This document shows, one piece after another, positions 1 to 13,424 of a DNA stretch of 64,000 nucleotides (positions are counted from its first letter, which is position 1; every line of letters begins with the position of its first letter). The DNA lies in NCBI GenBank assembly GCA_011947345.1, contig JAAVTG010000581.1, positions 620,001 to 684,000 on the forward strand, given 5' to 3'. Source of the DNA: Phytophthora quininea. Taxonomy: Eukaryota; Oomycota; Peronosporomycetes; Peronosporales; Peronosporaceae. The notes under the pieces were generated by a model. It ran no database searches and was not told where the DNA came from. It was given only the letters and a program-made list of their open reading frames with translations. A program made the position numbers and the translations under genes.

Positions 1-3000
1 ACCCACCCTAGAATGGCGTGGAGGGCGTGCCTTTGGACTTGATTATCAGATGAATCACCACTAGCCACCCACAATTGCTGCCACTCGGTCTTTGACACGA
101 AAAGCACTTCGCAGAAGGTGATGGATTGCACCGTTGCTAGTCGCTGTTGGTTTGGGAGGAAAAATGCGATTTCCCAAAGCAAGCGCCTTCCATTAGCATG
201 GCCACGCTTGTGGAGGATTTCGTCCAGTAGACTGCCGCTATTCCTTTCCGGAGCACGCACAATCGGTTGCCAGAAGTACCTTCAACTATAATATTGTCAC
301 CTGGGATGAAAAACTCGGATTGAAGTCGCAACGTGAGATTGTTAATCTGTGATGCTGTGAGGAAGCGACGGAAGGGAAGATTGGCAATCGAGTTGCCATA
401 AATCTCTAGCATCAGCTTAAGGCGAAGGTTAGCTGACAAATCGTGGACGACGCTCCCCATATCCAACCCTTTTGTATGCTCAAACTGCTCCCGAAAGAAG
501 AATGTAACACGCTCCCGCAGAGCTACAGGGAGGTCGTGGACTTTTGCAAAGCGGTCAAAGTTTGCAATACGACTTTTGTACTGCTTCTCTTCTTTTCCAA
601 GCTCGAGGATCAGCTCCGAGATTTCACCAACGATATGTCCAATGACAAACGTGCAACACAAGCAAGTGAATCCTGTCCATACAGTACTAGCTGCATCTCG
701 GGGGACAATTTCACTCGATCCAACTAGCAAAAGCGTGGTGATAGCCCAATAGAAAACTTTACCGTAGAGAATCGGGACAGAGCTTTGATACTCTTCAACC
801 AAATGATCGTGATCGAGCCAACATTCCTTCGTTCGTGAGCATTCATGCTCCGAGACTAAAAAGAAGATAGATCCCGCGTAATGCGCCACCAGTATCAGTA
901 CGACCATGAGTTTCATAGGGCTTAAGTACGCGGATACAGTGCGTGATGCAAAATGCTGCTGAATTTCCACGATAATATCGTCCAGGTATATCCACAGATC
1001 GACACAACGAATGAGTCTTGGTAGTCTGCACAAACAGGCAATACGAGAGCCGTTTGGTCCATAGACTGGCAACGACGTTAACAGGTCCCACTTGAACCTT
1101 GAGCTATGTAGGTAATGTTTGTCAACCTTTTTCGACTTCTAAGATTGCTGATGTCTACTTCAAGGTTACCAAAGTAGTAAACGCGCAGGTAAATATCCAC
1201 TGCAAAGCATGCGTCACAGAATATATCGGCTACCATCACAGAGATAGCAGTATTCGCCCCAAAGTGAAGCTGTGAATAGAAGCAGACGCGGAAGATTACA
1301 AAAAGCGCATTGTACAGATTCCATAGTGCGATGACTGCGTGCCACCCACTTGTAAACGTTGTTCTCCACGTAGTAACATTACTACGCGACTGTTTCTGAG
1401 AGCTTGGAATGATTGCAGTCTCACGCTGATAGAAAAGTGACGGTGTCTGTATCATATGAGACTGCAACTTGAGTTTTTCGAGATTGGCTGCAACACATGC
1501 GAGGAGGCTTTGATCCGCATTTAACAAAGACTCCGCCTCCTGTTTCATATTGCTGATATCGCTTTCAAATTTTCTCTGTATGGCATCGAATTGGTCGCGA
1601 CTCATCACTGATGCATGTACAAGTGACGCTGCCGTTAGGGTGGCAGGATATGGTCGTCTCAGCAAAAATTCGTTAACACCAAAACAGTCTCCACTATGCA
1701 GCGCGCGTATAGGCACCTTACGTGACCGAAAAACACGTTTAGTTTGCTGCCCTGTAGTAAAACAAAAAAGCACGACAGATATCGCCCTCGATACAAAGAA
1801 TTTCACCGTTTTGGTAATTTTTGTGGCGAAACTTCCCAGTGACTTCTTTAAGAAACTCGACACTGGTTGACTCAAAGAGCGGCACGCTCTTGACCGCTTC
1901 AAAATGCAACAGTGAAGAGATTTCGTAGCACAGCTGATTAGGTAAATTGGACAACAATTGGGACTCGTACGCCTGCTTCCGCCCAGTAAAGTGCGTATGG
2001 TAAAAGCGCCGGATTTCGGCACTGAGCTTACCAGAAATATCCATTCGCTCCAGCATCGCGTTGAGCGTATTCATTTTCTCCATGTGATGGTGATGTGTCA
2101 ACAATACATTTGAAATGGTGCTAGACATAGCTCCGACGACACCAAAGTTAATGACACCGCTTAGAAAAATCCACAACGCGGCAAAGTACGATTCTGAAGT
2201 CGAATATGCCACAATGTCACCATACCCGACACCCGTCAAAGTCACAATTGCCCAATACACAGACCGGAGATAGGCGAACGAAGACACATATGTCGAGTCG
2301 AGGTTGTCACGTGGAAAGACTGTACCAATGTGGGAGTAGCAGTCAAACTTTACCCATGAACAGTTTTGAAATTGAGTAGCTTGTTGAAGACATTCAGACC
2401 GAGTTAAATCCACCATTGCGTCGCTCATCCCAAAATCAGACTGGCCGTCAAATGTCATTTGAAACCACAAGCATCCAACAACGTGCAACATCAGGGCTAC
2501 AACAAGCACTAACGAGACAACCAATCGGAGCGTCGAGCTTTGGCCATAAAATTCGAAGATATCTCGAAGTAATTTGGGGGCCAAACGTACGCGAAGCAAT
2601 CGAAGAAGGCGCACTGCTGCCGAATACCCTTGAATCATGCTAATAGGTAGTGCATCAAGAACGAGTCCAGCTGGTAGCACCGCAATAACGTCGAGATAAA
2701 ACCCGTTCGCCTTATAGTGCGCAAATATTAAATGCCCCTGATCAATATTCACCATCACAGTTTCGTCCAAATAAGCGAAGAACCGTGATCGCAGTAGTAA
2801 ATCAACCGCAAAGAACGTCTCCACCAACAAGCTTAGCACATAATGTAAACCATATCCAGGCTGCGCATTGAATAGTGTTTTTCCTTGTGTTGCTGATATA
2901 AAGACAGCAAAATAAGGTACTTCAAACGCCACATAAATAATCCCCACTAGACGCATTGCGTTCCATTGAGCAGAAAACGAAGAATGTGGATCACGCCAAC

Positions 3001-4878
3001 TAGCTCCACGTTGAGAAGAGTTCGAACTATCAGCAACTCCAAGCAATGAGCCATTCTTAGAGCTCCCGTTTTCACGAGCATCACGAAGACCCAACAGTTT
3101 CTTCATTTTAAGGAGCTGCAGTGAATACTTTTCGAATGTGTCAGTCATGCGGGTGCGCACCTGTTCCTCCTTTCCGCGATAGAACTCGGCAAGCGCCCCG
3201 TCAAACTTAGTTTTAGCGAGCACGTATAGCTCACAAAAAGTCTTGGCAACAACTTTCTGTTCGTATTTTTCCGGGTGAAGCAGGCAGATATCTGCGAAGA
3301 AGTCTCCAGCTGTGCATTCCTTTGGGTTTGGTGCAGATAGCAACACTGTCCCCGTATTACAAAAAACATCTCGGTGTTTGTCTTGGGTTCTATAATCTGA
3401 TCGGCTGGTGAGTACACCCGTCGCGACAGAGCGAGGGCCAGCAAGTTCAAAACCTCAACGCTTTCTTTCGCTAGGAAACACACCTGCTTGATTCTGCTTG
3501 TCTTGAGAGTAGACACCACTTTCGACTGCAAATGCCTTGGCATAAGATGCAGAGCCTTCTCGCTGTTAAGGCTGTGATGTGTGTTCCACGAGTAATTGAA
3601 ATATGCGATAACCTGGTGCCGTAGTGGCCTCGGGATATTTTGAAGGCGCATGTATTCTCGAGCATTGTCCACATGAGTAGCGTACGCAGCATAGCGAGCA
3701 TTCCGGAATCGAAAGAGAAATAAAAATTGGCCAGCAACGACGTCCCAAACAGAGCGCCCATGATCGTCACAACCACCGCATAAAGCGTCTCCGCAGTAGA
3801 CACTGGCGTCACGTCGTCGTAGCCGAGCAGTACAAGAGTTCTTGATGCCCAGTACAAAGTGCGCCCATATTTTCGGGTCACTGTCGCACCAAACAACTGA
3901 TCTCGAACCACCCAACTCGTCTCCGCATGCTCGTCGCAACCTTCCAGCGACACACCGCACTGCGTATGTGCAATAAACATGTATCCGCAGGCCACCCAAT
4001 GGCACAACCCAACGTATAAACCTACATTGCGCACTAAGCTGTCTACCCCCGCAGAGGAAAGATGCTGGACCCACACTCGATCGGAGTATATATCGACAAT
4101 ACGTTGCAAGCAGCAGCGCAAGCGATACAGACGACATAGCTTGGAGATTCGCACCACATGCAGCGCATTAAACTTTCTCAGCACGTACGGAATCAACTCC
4201 ACCGGTACCACCGCCATCAATTCAAGTGTAAATTCCAAATTACGCGCCACCGTGTTTTTTGCCACTCGTTTTCCTTCTGACCCAACGCTCCATTCGTGGC
4301 TGCAAACTCCTCTATCGTTGCAATGGTCCACCTCGCTTTATTCGGCCGCCGTTCTCGAAATGAGGAGCGCTGTATAACCGATTCGCTATCCGGCAGTTCG
4401 GTCTCATTCGAGAAAAGCTTGGAGCTCTCTGGTTTTATGGTCGAAATCAATTTGACGATAGAGCTTTTCCACATGCCGTAACACTGCACGAACTGCCACA
4501 TCCCAATTAAATCTGCCACTCCGTCTGCAGCTGCAAACACCGTTAACTCGTCGCTCCAGCAGCTCGGTTGCGCTGCTTCTTCCGTCTCAAAAAGTCGAAA
4601 GTAGAAGGCGACGCGGAAAGGAACCGACAGGAAAATGTACAGCAACATGCAGAGCTCCACCGCCTCGGTCAGAGCGTGCCTCGTGCTCCAGGACAATTGT
4701 CCGTAGAAATCCACGACTGGCTGTACCACCACATTGTTACTGTGTCTGGATAGGTGCCGCAGCAACGCCCCAATAGCTCTGGAATCACGTGTCGGTAGGC
4801 CTTGGACGCTGCTGGCATCGTGCAATAGCAGTGTGGAGGGCCCCTGGCCGCGGCTGGGGCCACTTTGCCGCGAGCCAT
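1..4878 (-). CDS. Channel gene A: fused multi-domain CNBD ion channel (3' end outside window)
   Basis: A membrane channel of the voltage-gated/cyclic-nucleotide-binding superfamily, paralogous along its whole length to the gene at 24642-32875. It starts at ATG 4878 (MARGK, shared with the paralogue). Domain 1 has an arginine-rich S4 (KLCRLYRLR) and filter LGYDD at 3813-3827. Domain 2 has filter GVGYGD within 2213-2236, then a C-linker and CNBD. Domain 3 has filter LVGSSE within 707-730 and a CNBD that is still open at position 1; any domain 4 would lie beyond the left edge. The reading frame is broken about eight times. Each break is repaired by one extra base at or next to: 4856-4859 (G4), 4255-4260 (T6), 3722-3726 (A5), 3346, 1764-1769 (A6), 1729-1733 (A5), 1128-1132 (T5), 173-175 (C3). 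I therefore treat it as a probably intact gene with sequence errors; a recent pseudogene is the alternative. The ion carried is not predictable with confidence. Confidence 0.8.
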
Positions 4879-7800
4879 CCCTTGGCAAGTGGCCGATACA
4901 GATGATAACAGATGAGGAGAAACCGCTGGCGCTTCCCAGGATACTCAGCGCGAAGCAGAGGAGACCCCCATGTTGTCAGTGTGGAAACGCTCGCATCTTT
5001 ATAAAAAGCACAAGAAATATTTTAAGAAATCCCATAACGGACCAGATTAGTATAGTCCACGAGACCTTTTCAGACATAGCTGGTTACACGGTGAATGCCC
5101 CAACTGCACATTGAGTCAGATTGGTATCAGGACTTCTCAAATTGCGATGCCGTACAAATGCTGTTCAAGTACACATTGTTTTTTATACTTCCAACGGAGA
5201 AGACGCTCTTCGATGACATTATCCAGAAGCAACAGAAGAAAGAAAGTTAATCATGTCTGGGTCGCTCACATGGCCAGGGTAATACGCTCGCGCCAGCCGC
5301 CTGGTGATATTATCTGGCCAGAAGTTTTGCGCGAGGTGAGGAAAAAGTGGTCTACAATGGCGTAGATATCAACCACGTGGAAGAAGAGTTCAATCTAGAC
5401 GAATATACAAAGTTCTGGGTGATATTGCTATTGTAGAGTAGCGTAACCACCACTATTATATCTTGTAACCTTTGGCAGTCTGACAGAGCTCTGATAAGTA
5501 GTGGGCCGGGTGAGATATAAAACTCCACGTGAAACCTCGATGGTAATACGGTAGACTCCATCCACAGCAAAACGTCGGCCATCCAGGTTGGCCATTTGTT
5601 GTGAGTGGAATTTATCTGTGGTGGCGGTGGGGTGAGGTGCGGGGACTCAACGCCGAACACAAGCGCTGGCAATTCAGTGGCTACCTGAACACACGATCTA
5701 TCTACACGAACTCTTGGACTGACCGGTGGGCAGACACTAATCAAAGGTATCAAAGGTGATGATAGTATCCACCGACAGACATAACCGAACCTGCAGCCGG
5801 TATCTGACGCAGCACAGCACTTGCTCCTGCGGGACTTGTGCCTGAGGGAAAATTCAGTTCCGTAATTCCTTGGGCAAATCTTTCTTTTGAGTCTCCTATT
5901 CCATATACAGATATGCAATGAAATATGACCCATTTCCTAAATATTGCTTCGTTGAGCCCACCTCTAGTATCCTCGAAGCACCACCTTGGCTCCGCTGTAA
6001 CCACCGAGATCCTGCTCAACCGTCATCTAGTACCGAAAAGGTCGCCAAATCCTATGTTTAGTTGTAGTATCTCCGAGTAGCGATAAAGGATACCGTTGGG
6101 GCTTTTGAAATCCCCGGAATCCAGTGTCACTTGGTCGGACATTGTGGGCTACCACCAATCGTTCGGTGGATTCCTAGAACAGGTTCGATACTTCGTGCAA
6201 TCTACTATACCATAACCGCCCCGGGACAACAAGCGCCTCACCCCTGGCAAGCGTTTGACCGCCTTCGTTCGACGACCATTCAGCCCTACTCAACCTCACG
6301 ATTGGTCCATAGACGATCTGACACAGCAGAATTTCCGTGATCGCGAGGTCTTTCGGTCGGCTATCGCCAACAATTCCACTGCCGTGACCAAGCTTCATTC
6401 AGTGCTACCGCAATCGTCGGGCACTGGTTCCGCGTTGGCTCGTCAGCGTGGGCAGCGGTAGCCTTTGTTGCTGTCCCACACCAGTTCCAGGTACGCGTGT
6501 GTCCGGAACACACGACTGTGTAATCGTTATACTCCCTTTGGCGAACCAGAAGACACACCTCAAGTAAGCCGGGTATTCAAGTGGTGCAAAATGTATTGTC
6601 AGGGCAAATCATTTTGTACACGCTCAACAAAATGACATGCCAGCGTCAAACACACAAGCCAATGCAATCGTTTCCACGAGCAATAGCATAATATAGTATA
6701 CATATTATGTATCGGCAAGTTGTTAAATCCTCTAGATGAAGGCGAACAAGCTGGCCGTCCAGATGGAACATTGAATGACAATCTTAACGGAACTTCACTC
6801 GGTGAGTATGGGGATTACGACTATGGGGTTGAGGACAATTTCGATGGAGTAAATATGGGAGATGAAGACAGTGGAAAACTAGCGAGGTTACGGATGGTGG
6901 TGAAGGTGGTGAACGAGGTAGCACGTCGACATGGATCGACGGATATATTGAAATGTGATGTAGCGATTCTCCAAGGATCGCGGCGCGGCAGCCAGGAATC
7001 AGGTTACCATTTTGGACAAATCCCAGGATCGGACGAAGGTTTGTTAAACCCTAGGGTGTCGCTACCCTGTGTGCCAGTATACCGAGGCGGTCACTACTCT
7101 GAAGGTTCGTCTGGTCGCGAAGATGAATAAGTAGCCCTGCTAGCGCCGACCATATTTCACTTGATATATGTATAAAATCATCGGGAAGTGAGATTTAGAG
7201 CGAGTGAGAGCCCATTAGGGCGGTATAAAGAGAGCAAAATTTTCCCAGACTTCCCAAGCGGCCAAGCGTCTTAGGTAAGCACATTGCCCTGTTGTTGTGG
7301 GTTATGCCTGCCAGCGAACACAGACCTTCGTGAAATGAGTGTTCGTTCGGTCAGGCCAAGAGCAAAGAGTGGTAGCTAGAGTATATTTTGGTTTGACCCT
7401 ATTAATAGTGGATTGGGTGACAGAATCCTTGTGTGGAGTGCTAGAGTCGCATTCCAACGTGACTTCCGGCCAGGGTTATACTCCGGCGCCCCGTAAAAGA
7501 GTCCACGGGAGTAGGCAACCTTCATCTGTTGGTGCCGCGGGGTTTAGTGTGTGTGAAAGAGTGTTTGGGCGCATAGGCGAAAGTTCGTGCCTGTTATGCT
7601 CGTGTATATTGCTAGCAAGCGTAGTAAGTGGGCGAAGGACACACCGGCTCGGGCAGGGTCGAATCTGGTCACTTCAGATTACGCCCCAACATTCGCCTAC
7701 CGTTCTGGAAGTTGCATTGTTGTGTGCGAAAGCTCGCTGCTACATTAGCGAAAGTTCAGTGGATTTCTATACCACAAGTACATTATAGTGAAAATGTATT

Positions 7801-8899
7801 GAAATGGCAAGATCAACGAACAACTCGTTCATTAGTGTAATTATACCTATTGCATTCTATATATTGACATGGCGAATTGAATGTTTTTGTGGCGACGTCA
7901 GAATTATAAAGTATATTTACACCATCAGAATAATTACACCATTAACTTTACATATATTAACACGAAGGTTTACATGTATGATTGTCATCAATGGCATTTT
8001 TGTAATTATTCTTGTAGAGTTCTGCAATTGGTCTCACTGCAAGTACACTCGAACCAGAGCTGATCGCCGTAATCTCAGTAATTTCCTCGTTCTTGCGACT
8101 TGGGCGAATTACTAAGATGAAGACCCGCACGATTCGTCGACTCCTCACCTCGACAAAGATGCAGCTCGCTTTGCACAAATGGTTAATAAATCTGGTTTAC
8201 CCCCCGCACACCCACCCACACACATTTCTTGCGTCAATGAATATCTTTTTAAACTCGACCGAATTAGGAGTTTCAAGGCGTACAAGCTGAGTTGGGCGTG
8301 AACCTTCACGTAATAGTGCGTTGTAAAGATGACTGTGAACTCGCCAACAAATCGACCGGCCGGTATGTTGTTCGTTGCACGGCATTCGTATCCAGTAGTC
8401 ATTGCAACAACTTCAACAGAAGTAATTTTGTACTTGCTGTTGCTGCAACGACCGTCCAAAGCACATTTTGCAGTTGAACAGTAGGTTCCTATTGCGAAGC
8501 GCGGTGAACGTTTTCGCCCAGTGGTGGTTGTTAGGCTCTTACAGCGCGAGCTGTAGTAACCTGGCCAGGATCTAGAAAAGCCTTGATCAAAGTAGGTAAC
8601 CCTTCAGCGAAGAAACGCCTCCAGAGGGTTGACGTATGACCCTTGTGTAATCCCTGTATATTCGACCCTTCGGTCTGCAATTTATCTACCGATCTAGCCT
8701 TTTGACCGGGGCAGAGGTAGCACAAAGAGTTAGAGAGTTAACTAGTTTCAAGTCCGTTCTTCTCCAGTCCACAGTCTTGAACGGAGGACGGAGGTTGAAG
8801 CGGGGTTCTTGGGCAGCGGTTAAAGCGACTGGTAATCCCAGGATCCAACACTAGCTCCGTAGTAAACTCCATATGTAAAGTCTCCACAGCGCGATCCAT
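4879..8899. other. Gene-poor interval, no recognisable gene
   Basis: About 4 kb between channel gene A and the decayed retroelement. Open frames here (for example 5352-5933 -, 6720-7130 +, 7339-7788 +) have no domain, no paralogue in the window and no coding look that I can defend. A stretch around 7790-8060 is visibly AT-rich. The part just right of 4878 must hold the promoter of gene A. The rest is most likely old repeat-derived DNA. Confidence 0.5.
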
Positions 8900-8929
8900 A
8901 GTAAAACACAATTCACATCGTCACAGATG

Positions 8930-11178
8930 GATGTAGAGTCTGCTATTAGCAAGTTCTGTGAAGAACTCCCAGGACACACTTCTGTGCTGCCACCAATCTC
9001 GCATAACCTGCCAGCAGATATTGCACAGCATATATATATATCTGCTACGACGAACGTTTCCACTGGCAGTAATCTTGACGATGGTTGGTGATGTGTCGGG
9101 GCATTTCGCCACATACCAGTTCACGAGGACCACGTCGACATGTTTGCGTTCCCGTTTTGACGACTACATTGTGATCGATCTATCTTGCGGATTTGGCTGG
9201 TGCGGTTCTCCGGCATTTTACGGACTGGCCGGACAGCTCATCCACTCTTTATACGGTTTGAATTCTCCAGATACCCGCTTTGCCGCACTCCATAAAAGTT
9301 CGTTTGGACCAAACACGTGGTGACGATCATACGTGCGTCGAGGTTAACATAGGTTCCCGATGCTTTGAAGCAAACCTAGTACTAAGGCGGTCCTGCAAAG
9401 TGGAGCGCTTTCTATTTCAGCTGTCAGAGAGCTTCTAGGAAGCCTGCGCTACGTGGCAACGTGCTTTCCACCAGCGCGAGCTTTCTATCAAAATGTGCAA
9501 GCCTTTGAGTCAACCTTCAGGCGGTTCGAAATGCGATCGGTCCCACCCGAAGTGGCTGAGGACTTGCGTTGGTTCTTGGAGGTGCTCGCTCAAGAGGATC
9601 AATTAAATTCGATCCCTGTCGAATATTTCTCGCGTGCAGCAGCCTCGTCAATATGGACGCTTCAGACACCGGTTTGTGTGCATTGGAACCCCACCTCAAG
9701 CAGTATATTCGAGTGGAATTCAGCGAGGCAGCCCGACGACAATTTTCCGAGTCCAAATAGGCGAACTCTATCAACGTGCGGGAATTGATGAGTGCCGTTT
9801 TGGCTGCACTGCACTGGGGTCCTCTGTGGGTAAGGCCAGGAAGGGAGCGGACACATGTTTGCTTCAACATCGACAATACAAGTGCTGTCGCGTGGGCCGT
9901 GAAGCGGAGTAGTCCCCATCCAGTGGCAAGGTTGTACAACCGATTGTTATCCTTGGCAGAGATTCAGTATTCGATGGTATTCACAGCAGCGCACATTCCA
10001 GGAGAGGACAAGACCATGGCAGACGCTGGATCGAGGGCCTGGAGCACGGATCACCGTCTTCATAACTTATAGACTGACTTGTCACGTTCAAGGTCACAGG
10101 TACACATTCATCCGCCTTACGACGATCTCTCGGAACTATGGGCGAGCTGCTCTGTGACGTCGCTCTTGCGGACACTACCTCCTCCAAGTACCAGCCGAAC
10201 TGGAACCAGTGGTGCGAATTCTCGCAAATGATGACATGGTCACCGTGGCTTCAGGTCTCCGGCAGCATCAGCAGTAAAAAGCTTGGGTGCTTTGCCGTAT
10301 ATTGCTGGAAATTTGGTTTCAACCGTGCCCAACACGGCGATTGATACGACACTATCAAGCTCAAGATTGCAGCGGTCAGATGGTTCGACCGCCGGTTTGC
10401 CGGCATTGATCTTTCCGACACCCCGGATTTTGCTGTTTTGCTGCAAGGGATCAAGCGGACGTCGGCCCCACGGCGGAATATGCAGCCCATTTCACCCGCA
10501 TTTTTGCGCCTTTTACTTCGCAGCATCGACATTTCTCAGCCTCGACAGCGTCTTCTGTGGGGGCAGCGTGCTACAGGCCTACTTCTTCCTATTGCGGCGG
10601 TCAGAGTACCTCAAAAACGGCTCCAAGCGGAGTTTCTACTGTGTCAAGAGTGCAAATGTGTTCTTTTCGGACGACCTCGGAAGCGAGACATCAACCGCTG
10701 ATGCTACCTCACTCATGCTAGGGCTAGAAGGAGCCAAGAACGGTCAGTACGGCCGGGGTGCCTATCGAACGATGCATAAATCTGGTGACGAGGACATTTG
10801 CCCGGTCGTGGCCCTCAAGCATATTCGGGCGGCTAGGCAAGCAAGCGGTCAAGCCAACCACGAGTACCTGTGCGGTGACCTCGATGACTGGACGCACTCA
10901 AGAAGGTGGCGCGGATGGCCAACGTACCGGCGGAAAACTACTTAACTCACTCCATTCGCATTGGAGGAGCCACCGCGCTGCTAAGCGGCAACGCTGATCA
11001 CCTGTCGATAAAACTGCTGGGGCAATGGGCATCCAACTGCTATCAAGAGTACCCGGCCCAGTCCGCAGCGGCAACGATTTCTCTGTCACGGAGAATGGTG
11101 ACGGCCACACAGCCCTCGGCCCATCAGCAAGGCCGAACGAGCAATTCTTCTAGAGGGCCACTCGCCACGTCCTACTAA
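8930..11178 (+). mobile_element. Decayed DIRS-like (tyrosine recombinase) retroelement remnant
   Basis: Fragments in order of reverse transcriptase, RNase H and tyrosine recombinase, broken by stops and frame changes. The RT piece near 9080-9320 (FGWCGSPAFYGLAGQ) resembles FGWSGSPPYYALFGR in the intact-looking element at 61-62 kb. The RNase H piece (9776-10072) has FNIDNTSAVAW and AHIPGEDKTMADAGSR. The recombinase piece (10138-11178) shows the catalytic pattern: LLRRSEYL near 10590, HSIRIGGATALL near 10950, and YQEYP near 11040. RT followed by RNase H and a tyrosine recombinase instead of an integrase is the DIRS/Ngaro signature. The sequence differs enough from the right-hand element to be another lineage. 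Ends are not visible, so boundaries are approximate. Confidence 0.75.
10138..11178 (+). pseudogene. DIRS-type tyrosine recombinase, degenerate
   Basis: This is the recombinase part of the remnant. The N-terminal part (TTSSKYQPNWNQWCEF) corresponds to TKYSSTWAQWCQWCEW near 63640 in the right-hand element, a helical core-binding region. The catalytic arginine (LLRRSEYL), the H-x-x-R box (HSIR) and a candidate nucleophile tyrosine (YQEYP) are all recognisable. They sit in different frames, so no single protein is encoded as the sequence stands. Known role of the family: integration of a circular DNA intermediate by site-specific recombination. Confidence 0.7.
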
Positions 11179-12833
11179 CGGACTGGCAGGTGCAATAGAT
11201 ATTTCTCCCCCAAGTCACATATCCTGGATCACCAGATGTTTACCCCTGAAGTAGCCAAATCCTGCAATTCTGAGATGCTGAGACCCAGAACTTCAGGTAT
11301 GAAGTGGGGCCCCGGACATTGCCGCAATTTACTATGAATTTTACAAGAGCGTCGTGGGACTCCAACCGTAGTCAAGTCGAGTTGGGTCGGAGATCCTGGA
11401 CGACAAGTGTCTGGGGCTATGCTGGTTGCCCCGGGCGTGAAGCCGAACCACGACCAGCTCATGCCCGAGTCCTCGGCTCAAGAGCAAGGACCTACATATC
11501 GTGACGTATCAAGGAACTCTGAATTTGGATATTTCTGCTATTGTTTGGGATGTTTTGTGTCTAGAAGTCTAGATTCCATGATATCGACCTTGGACTCCTC
11601 GATTTCACGACTGGATTGATGGATTTCAAGTGGAGATCCCGAATATCTGGGTGCTTTTGTGGAGTCTGGAGTCGTACCGCTCGAGACCGGCCTCAACACA
11701 TGAAGCTTCTCCAAGATCCAACGGTGGTGGACGGTGCCTCGGGGCGAATCGGACTTACAGGAATTGCAATAGATACACGCCGCCCGAACAAGTTCCTGAA
11801 TCTCCAATCTTCGAGATCAGGGCGCCAGCGTTGGAGGTATCTTCGATTTCAAGGTACATACATTAATTTATCTGGGACACTATACCTTTTGGGAGTTCAA
11901 GGGACACCGACTTCGTCTCCATGTCGTGCTGCTTACCAAGCCTGAGTTCGTGATGCATCACTCTGAAAGGCAACGAGGCTGGTCTGACGACTCTTCTTCA
12001 CAGGGCAAAATTTTGTGTTAACACGGGGCCACCATGCTCCCCCTCGATAAAGACAATCGCAGAGCCACAGGTGGCTGTGGTAAAAGAAGTTTATGCGGAC
12101 GATGTTCTCAGTATCGTTCGGCCTGATGTTGCCGTCGTAAGTGGCGTAGATAACAGCTTGGATTTCCCAACAACGAAAATGCCGCTACAGCGGCTAGTGA
12201 TCGAGGAGCAGCTACTCAAGTTCCTCAACACGGAGGTGAATTTCCGCCTAATGCCTGCTATTGAGATATGGTAATTGTTGTTCATATCACCAGAGATGTA
12301 TATGTCAGGACCGCTAGTGTTGGAGAAGTTCTACAGGATCAAGCTGCCACCCGATACTGGCCACCGCAACGAACGAAATGGAAAGTGGCTGCAGACCACT
12401 CTTGGCTTGGCTCCAACGGCTGAATCGACTTTGATAGCTCGTGTTGTTATGCTCTGCGCAGCATCAACGTGTTGGGGGCAAACTATGTTGTTCTCAGATC
12501 ACGGATGGCAATCACTCACCACAATGACGAAGCTGGTCGACGTAGGGATCGAGTAGTGAATCTTATTTGCTCGTAGACGTGAGTCCAGTAGCCGATACCA
12601 GATCTATCATAGCCAAATAGCGGTTAGAACGTTGGGTTCTTCTCCATGAGTACGCTTTGAATAGAGTAGAGCATTCCTGGAGTGCGCGGAGATCGGATGA
12701 CGGGCTGACACTGACCTCATATGTCTAGGTGATACCTCTAGTCAACGGAGTTTCCCCAACGCCTGGTACTGGAGCCATCTTCGTCGACGTATCCCACAGG
12801 GTTGCCCAAAACATCATGATTAAAGTTTGTCGG
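11179..12833. other. Interval without a recognisable gene
   Basis: 1.65 kb between the recombinase remnant and the LTR element. Short frames exist (for example 12071-12274 + and 12275-12556 +), but I see no conserved domain, intron signals or paralogue. Probably degraded repeat sequence. Confidence 0.5.
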
Positions 12834-12838
12834 GGTAC
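12834..12838. repeat. Target-site duplication GGTAC, left copy
   Basis: GGTAC directly abuts the left LTR and is repeated at 18305-18309 directly after the right LTR. A 5-bp duplication is the expected footprint of a Ty3/Gypsy integrase. Confidence 0.85.
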
Positions 12839-13176
12839 TGTGCTAACTCGATCGAAAGAAAGCAAAATGCGAAGTGAATTAGTTGGTTAACCGAAAACTA
12901 ACCTGCTCTCGCCGTCCAGGGACGCCGCCCTTGGCACCAACGCCGCGTCACGCAATTCACCATGCGCCATCTTGCCTGCAGCTCCCCAGACTGCAACCGC
13001 ACGCTGCAACATCATTGCAGCGGGCTGCCTTCGTGCTGGCCTGCGTCCGTCGAGCTCCCCATCACGCGCGCTGCCTGCCACTCCTCGCGTCCGCGCCACC
13101 ATCGCCACGCGGCGCCTTACACATCCTAACGCACAGGTGCTGCACCACGCAGCAGCGCCTTCAACCACGCACCACA
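12839..13176 (-). repeat. Left LTR (3' LTR of the minus-strand element)
   Basis: Begins TGTGCTAACTCG and ends ACGCACCACA on the plus strand. It matches 17967-18304 over 338 bp with one visible substitution. Long open frames inside (for example 12883 +) are also present in the other LTR and reflect LTR composition rather than a gene. Confidence 0.9.
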
Positions 13177-13424
13177 GCGCCCTCCAAGGCGCCGCGGAAA
13201 CACAGTGTCGCCCTCGCGCCGTCGCGGAGCCACCAAAATGAAAATCCAGAATTGAAAAGAGAAAACCAGTTTTTGTCGAAGTACCGGTTTTTGGCCGGTA
13301 TCACAGAGCCGGGTCACAACCATGAGACGGGGCACCAACTTCAACGCGTTGAACTTGACCTGCACCAAAATGTACCCATGTCACTCTACTGCGCATAGCG
13401 TGGCCCACAAGGATCGGCTGCATG

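Noticed and set aside
1..4878. Calling channel gene A a pseudogene
   Set aside because: All eight frame breaks need just one added base, mostly in homopolymers, and no in-frame stop remains once they are repaired. The same pattern affects plainly functional-looking neighbours.
6720..7788. Plus-strand open frames at 6720-7130 and 7339-7788 as genes
   Set aside because: No signal peptide, domain, intron signal or paralogue; they lie in a repeat-like interval.
12883..13398. Open frame starting MVNRKLTCSRR, also seen at 18011
   Set aside because: It lies mostly inside the LTR and is duplicated only because both LTRs carry it.
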